Positions 63,421 to 64,000 of a DNA stretch of 64,000 bases are shown in pieces. The position numbers were made by a program, and so were the translations under genes. Where the stretch lies: the NCBI GenBank assembly GCA_949293555.1, contig CASFDV010000002.1:42210-106209 (forward strand). Direction: 5' to 3'. The DNA is from an uncultured Bacillota bacterium. Its GTDB lineage: Bacteria; Bacillota_I; Bacilli_A; RFN20; CAG-826. The notes beneath the pieces were generated by a model. That model was given only the letters and a program-made list of their open reading frames with translations. It made no database searches and was not told the DNA's origin. Position 1 is the stretch's first letter. Each line of letters begins with the position of its first letter.

Positions 63421-64000
63421 CTATTCCACGGACTTCAGGGAAGTCGTCATGTCGATCTTCAGGATCTTCCTCGACAGGAGGAGGTCGACGACAAGGATGA
63501 ACGCGGTTTCCAGGAGCAGCGTGCCGAGGTAGTTCCACCACATCACGTCCCCGACGGAGCCGAACTCGAGGTAGTAGGTGAGGAACCAAAGGAGCAGGAC
63601 CCCCAGCCCAAGGCCGAGGAACATGCCCATGAGGGCCATCATGAACACCTCCCTGTAGATGTAGGTCGTGACTTCCCAGTCGCGGTAGCCAAGCACCTTA
63701 AGGGTGGCGAGCTCCCTTTGCCGCTCGCCGATGTTCATGTTCGTAAGGTTATAGACGACGAAGATCGAGAGAAGGAGCGCGAAGCACACCACTACGGTCG
63801 CGATCGGCCCCATCGTGTCCTTTAGGGAGCTGTAGTTGCTTCCTTCCAGCGCGTTGGCGACGTCCACGAGCCCGAGCCCGGCGAAGACGAGGGCGGTGCT
63901 CCCGGCGACGCTGACGACGGTCATGACAAGGTGGGTCTTGTAGCGGAAGATGTTCCTGAGGGAGCTCTTGTAGCGGAAGCTAAGCCTTTTCCAGAGGAAG
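63421..64000 (-). CDS. FtsX/MacB-like ABC transporter permease, N-terminus beyond window
   Basis: The minus-strand frame is open from the right edge (text RLSFRYKSSLRNIFRYKTHL before the first in-window Met) to the stop at 63421. It holds the C-terminal FtsX core: a membrane segment, then NMNIGERQRELATLKVLGYRDWEV, the typical cytoplasmic loop, and further membrane segments. Such permeases work with an ABC ATPase in export of peptides or lipoproteins or in sensing antibiotics. The partner gene should lie to the right of the window. Confidence 0.85.
   Translation of the reverse strand, partial: FLWKRLSFRYKSSLRNIFRYKTHLVMTVVSVAGSTALVFAGLGLVDVANALEGSNYSSLKDTMGPIATVVVCFALLLSIFVVYNLTNMNIGERQRELATLKVLGYRDWEVTTYIYREVFMMALMGMFLGLGLGVLLLWFLTYYLEFGSVGDVMWWNYLGTLLLETAFILVVDLLLSRKILKIDMTTSLKSVE

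Overview
The window reads as a GC-rich chromosome segment of an anaerobic, host-associated-looking member of the Bacillota, most likely from the Erysipelotrichales or Mollicutes-related Bacilli. The evidence is gene order and family content: pcrA-ligA followed by gatCAB, ecfA1-ecfA2-ecfT-truA followed by rplM-rpsI, a DUF1836 protein, smpB, and a GatA with the DTGDSVRKPA variant of the amidase signature that I associate with Mollicutes-like Bacilli. A desulfoferrodoxin-type superoxide reductase points to anaerobic life. TGA is a normal stop. The exact lineage is inference.

Layout. 1-2072: three membrane proteins on the minus strand. 2187-8015: pcrA, ligA and a GT-C-type membrane glycosyltransferase. 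8025-9591: remnant of an FtsX-like ABC permease split by a decayed IS3-family element. 9635-15464: gatC-gatA-gatB, a DUF1836 protein, galE and an alpha/beta hydrolase. 15464-37495: a large surface-polysaccharide region with a TupA-like ATP-grasp protein, two Wzy-like polymerases, the UDP-L-FucNAc genes fnlA/fnlB/fnlC, three GT4 glycosyltransferases, a Wzx flippase, a LicD-like protein, and UDP-GlcA, UDP-GalA and UDP-Galf precursor genes. Its middle (about 20.6-33.2 kb) is visibly richer in A+T and has a patchwork look. 37564-49373: gpmA, a patatin, a Fic protein, a CPA2 antiporter with divergent LysR regulator, superoxide reductase, a DUF4143 ATPase, a CDF transporter, a hemolysin-III protein and a lipoprotein M6-like protease. 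49383-60596: smpB, folC, a FolT-like ECF S component, an orphan winged-helix regulator, dCMP deaminase, ecfA1A2T, truA, a PHP phosphatase, yebC, rplM, rpsI and glyA. 60760-61244: tRNA-Ile, tRNA-Val and tRNA-Thr, each followed by a hairpin. 61311-64000: a GT2 synthase, a cysteine hydrolase and the 3' end of an FtsX-like permease.

Together the polysaccharide genes could supply UDP-Gal, UDP-L-FucNAc, UDP-GlcA, UDP-GalA and UDP-Galf, assemble repeat units, flip them (Wzx) and polymerise them (Wzy). FolC, the FolT-like S component and the EcfA1A2T module fit a folate-salvage route, although EcfA1A2T usually serves many S components.

Two observations stand out. First, one glycosyltransferase (28376-29481) is out of frame exactly at a run of nine G residues, and one added G (or two removed) restores a full-length GT4 protein. 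This is either a phase-variable switch caught OFF or an assembly error. Second, at least ten genes have a TANAAT-type -10 box only 6-9 bases before the start codon, which predicts leaderless mRNAs as a common initiation mode in this organism.
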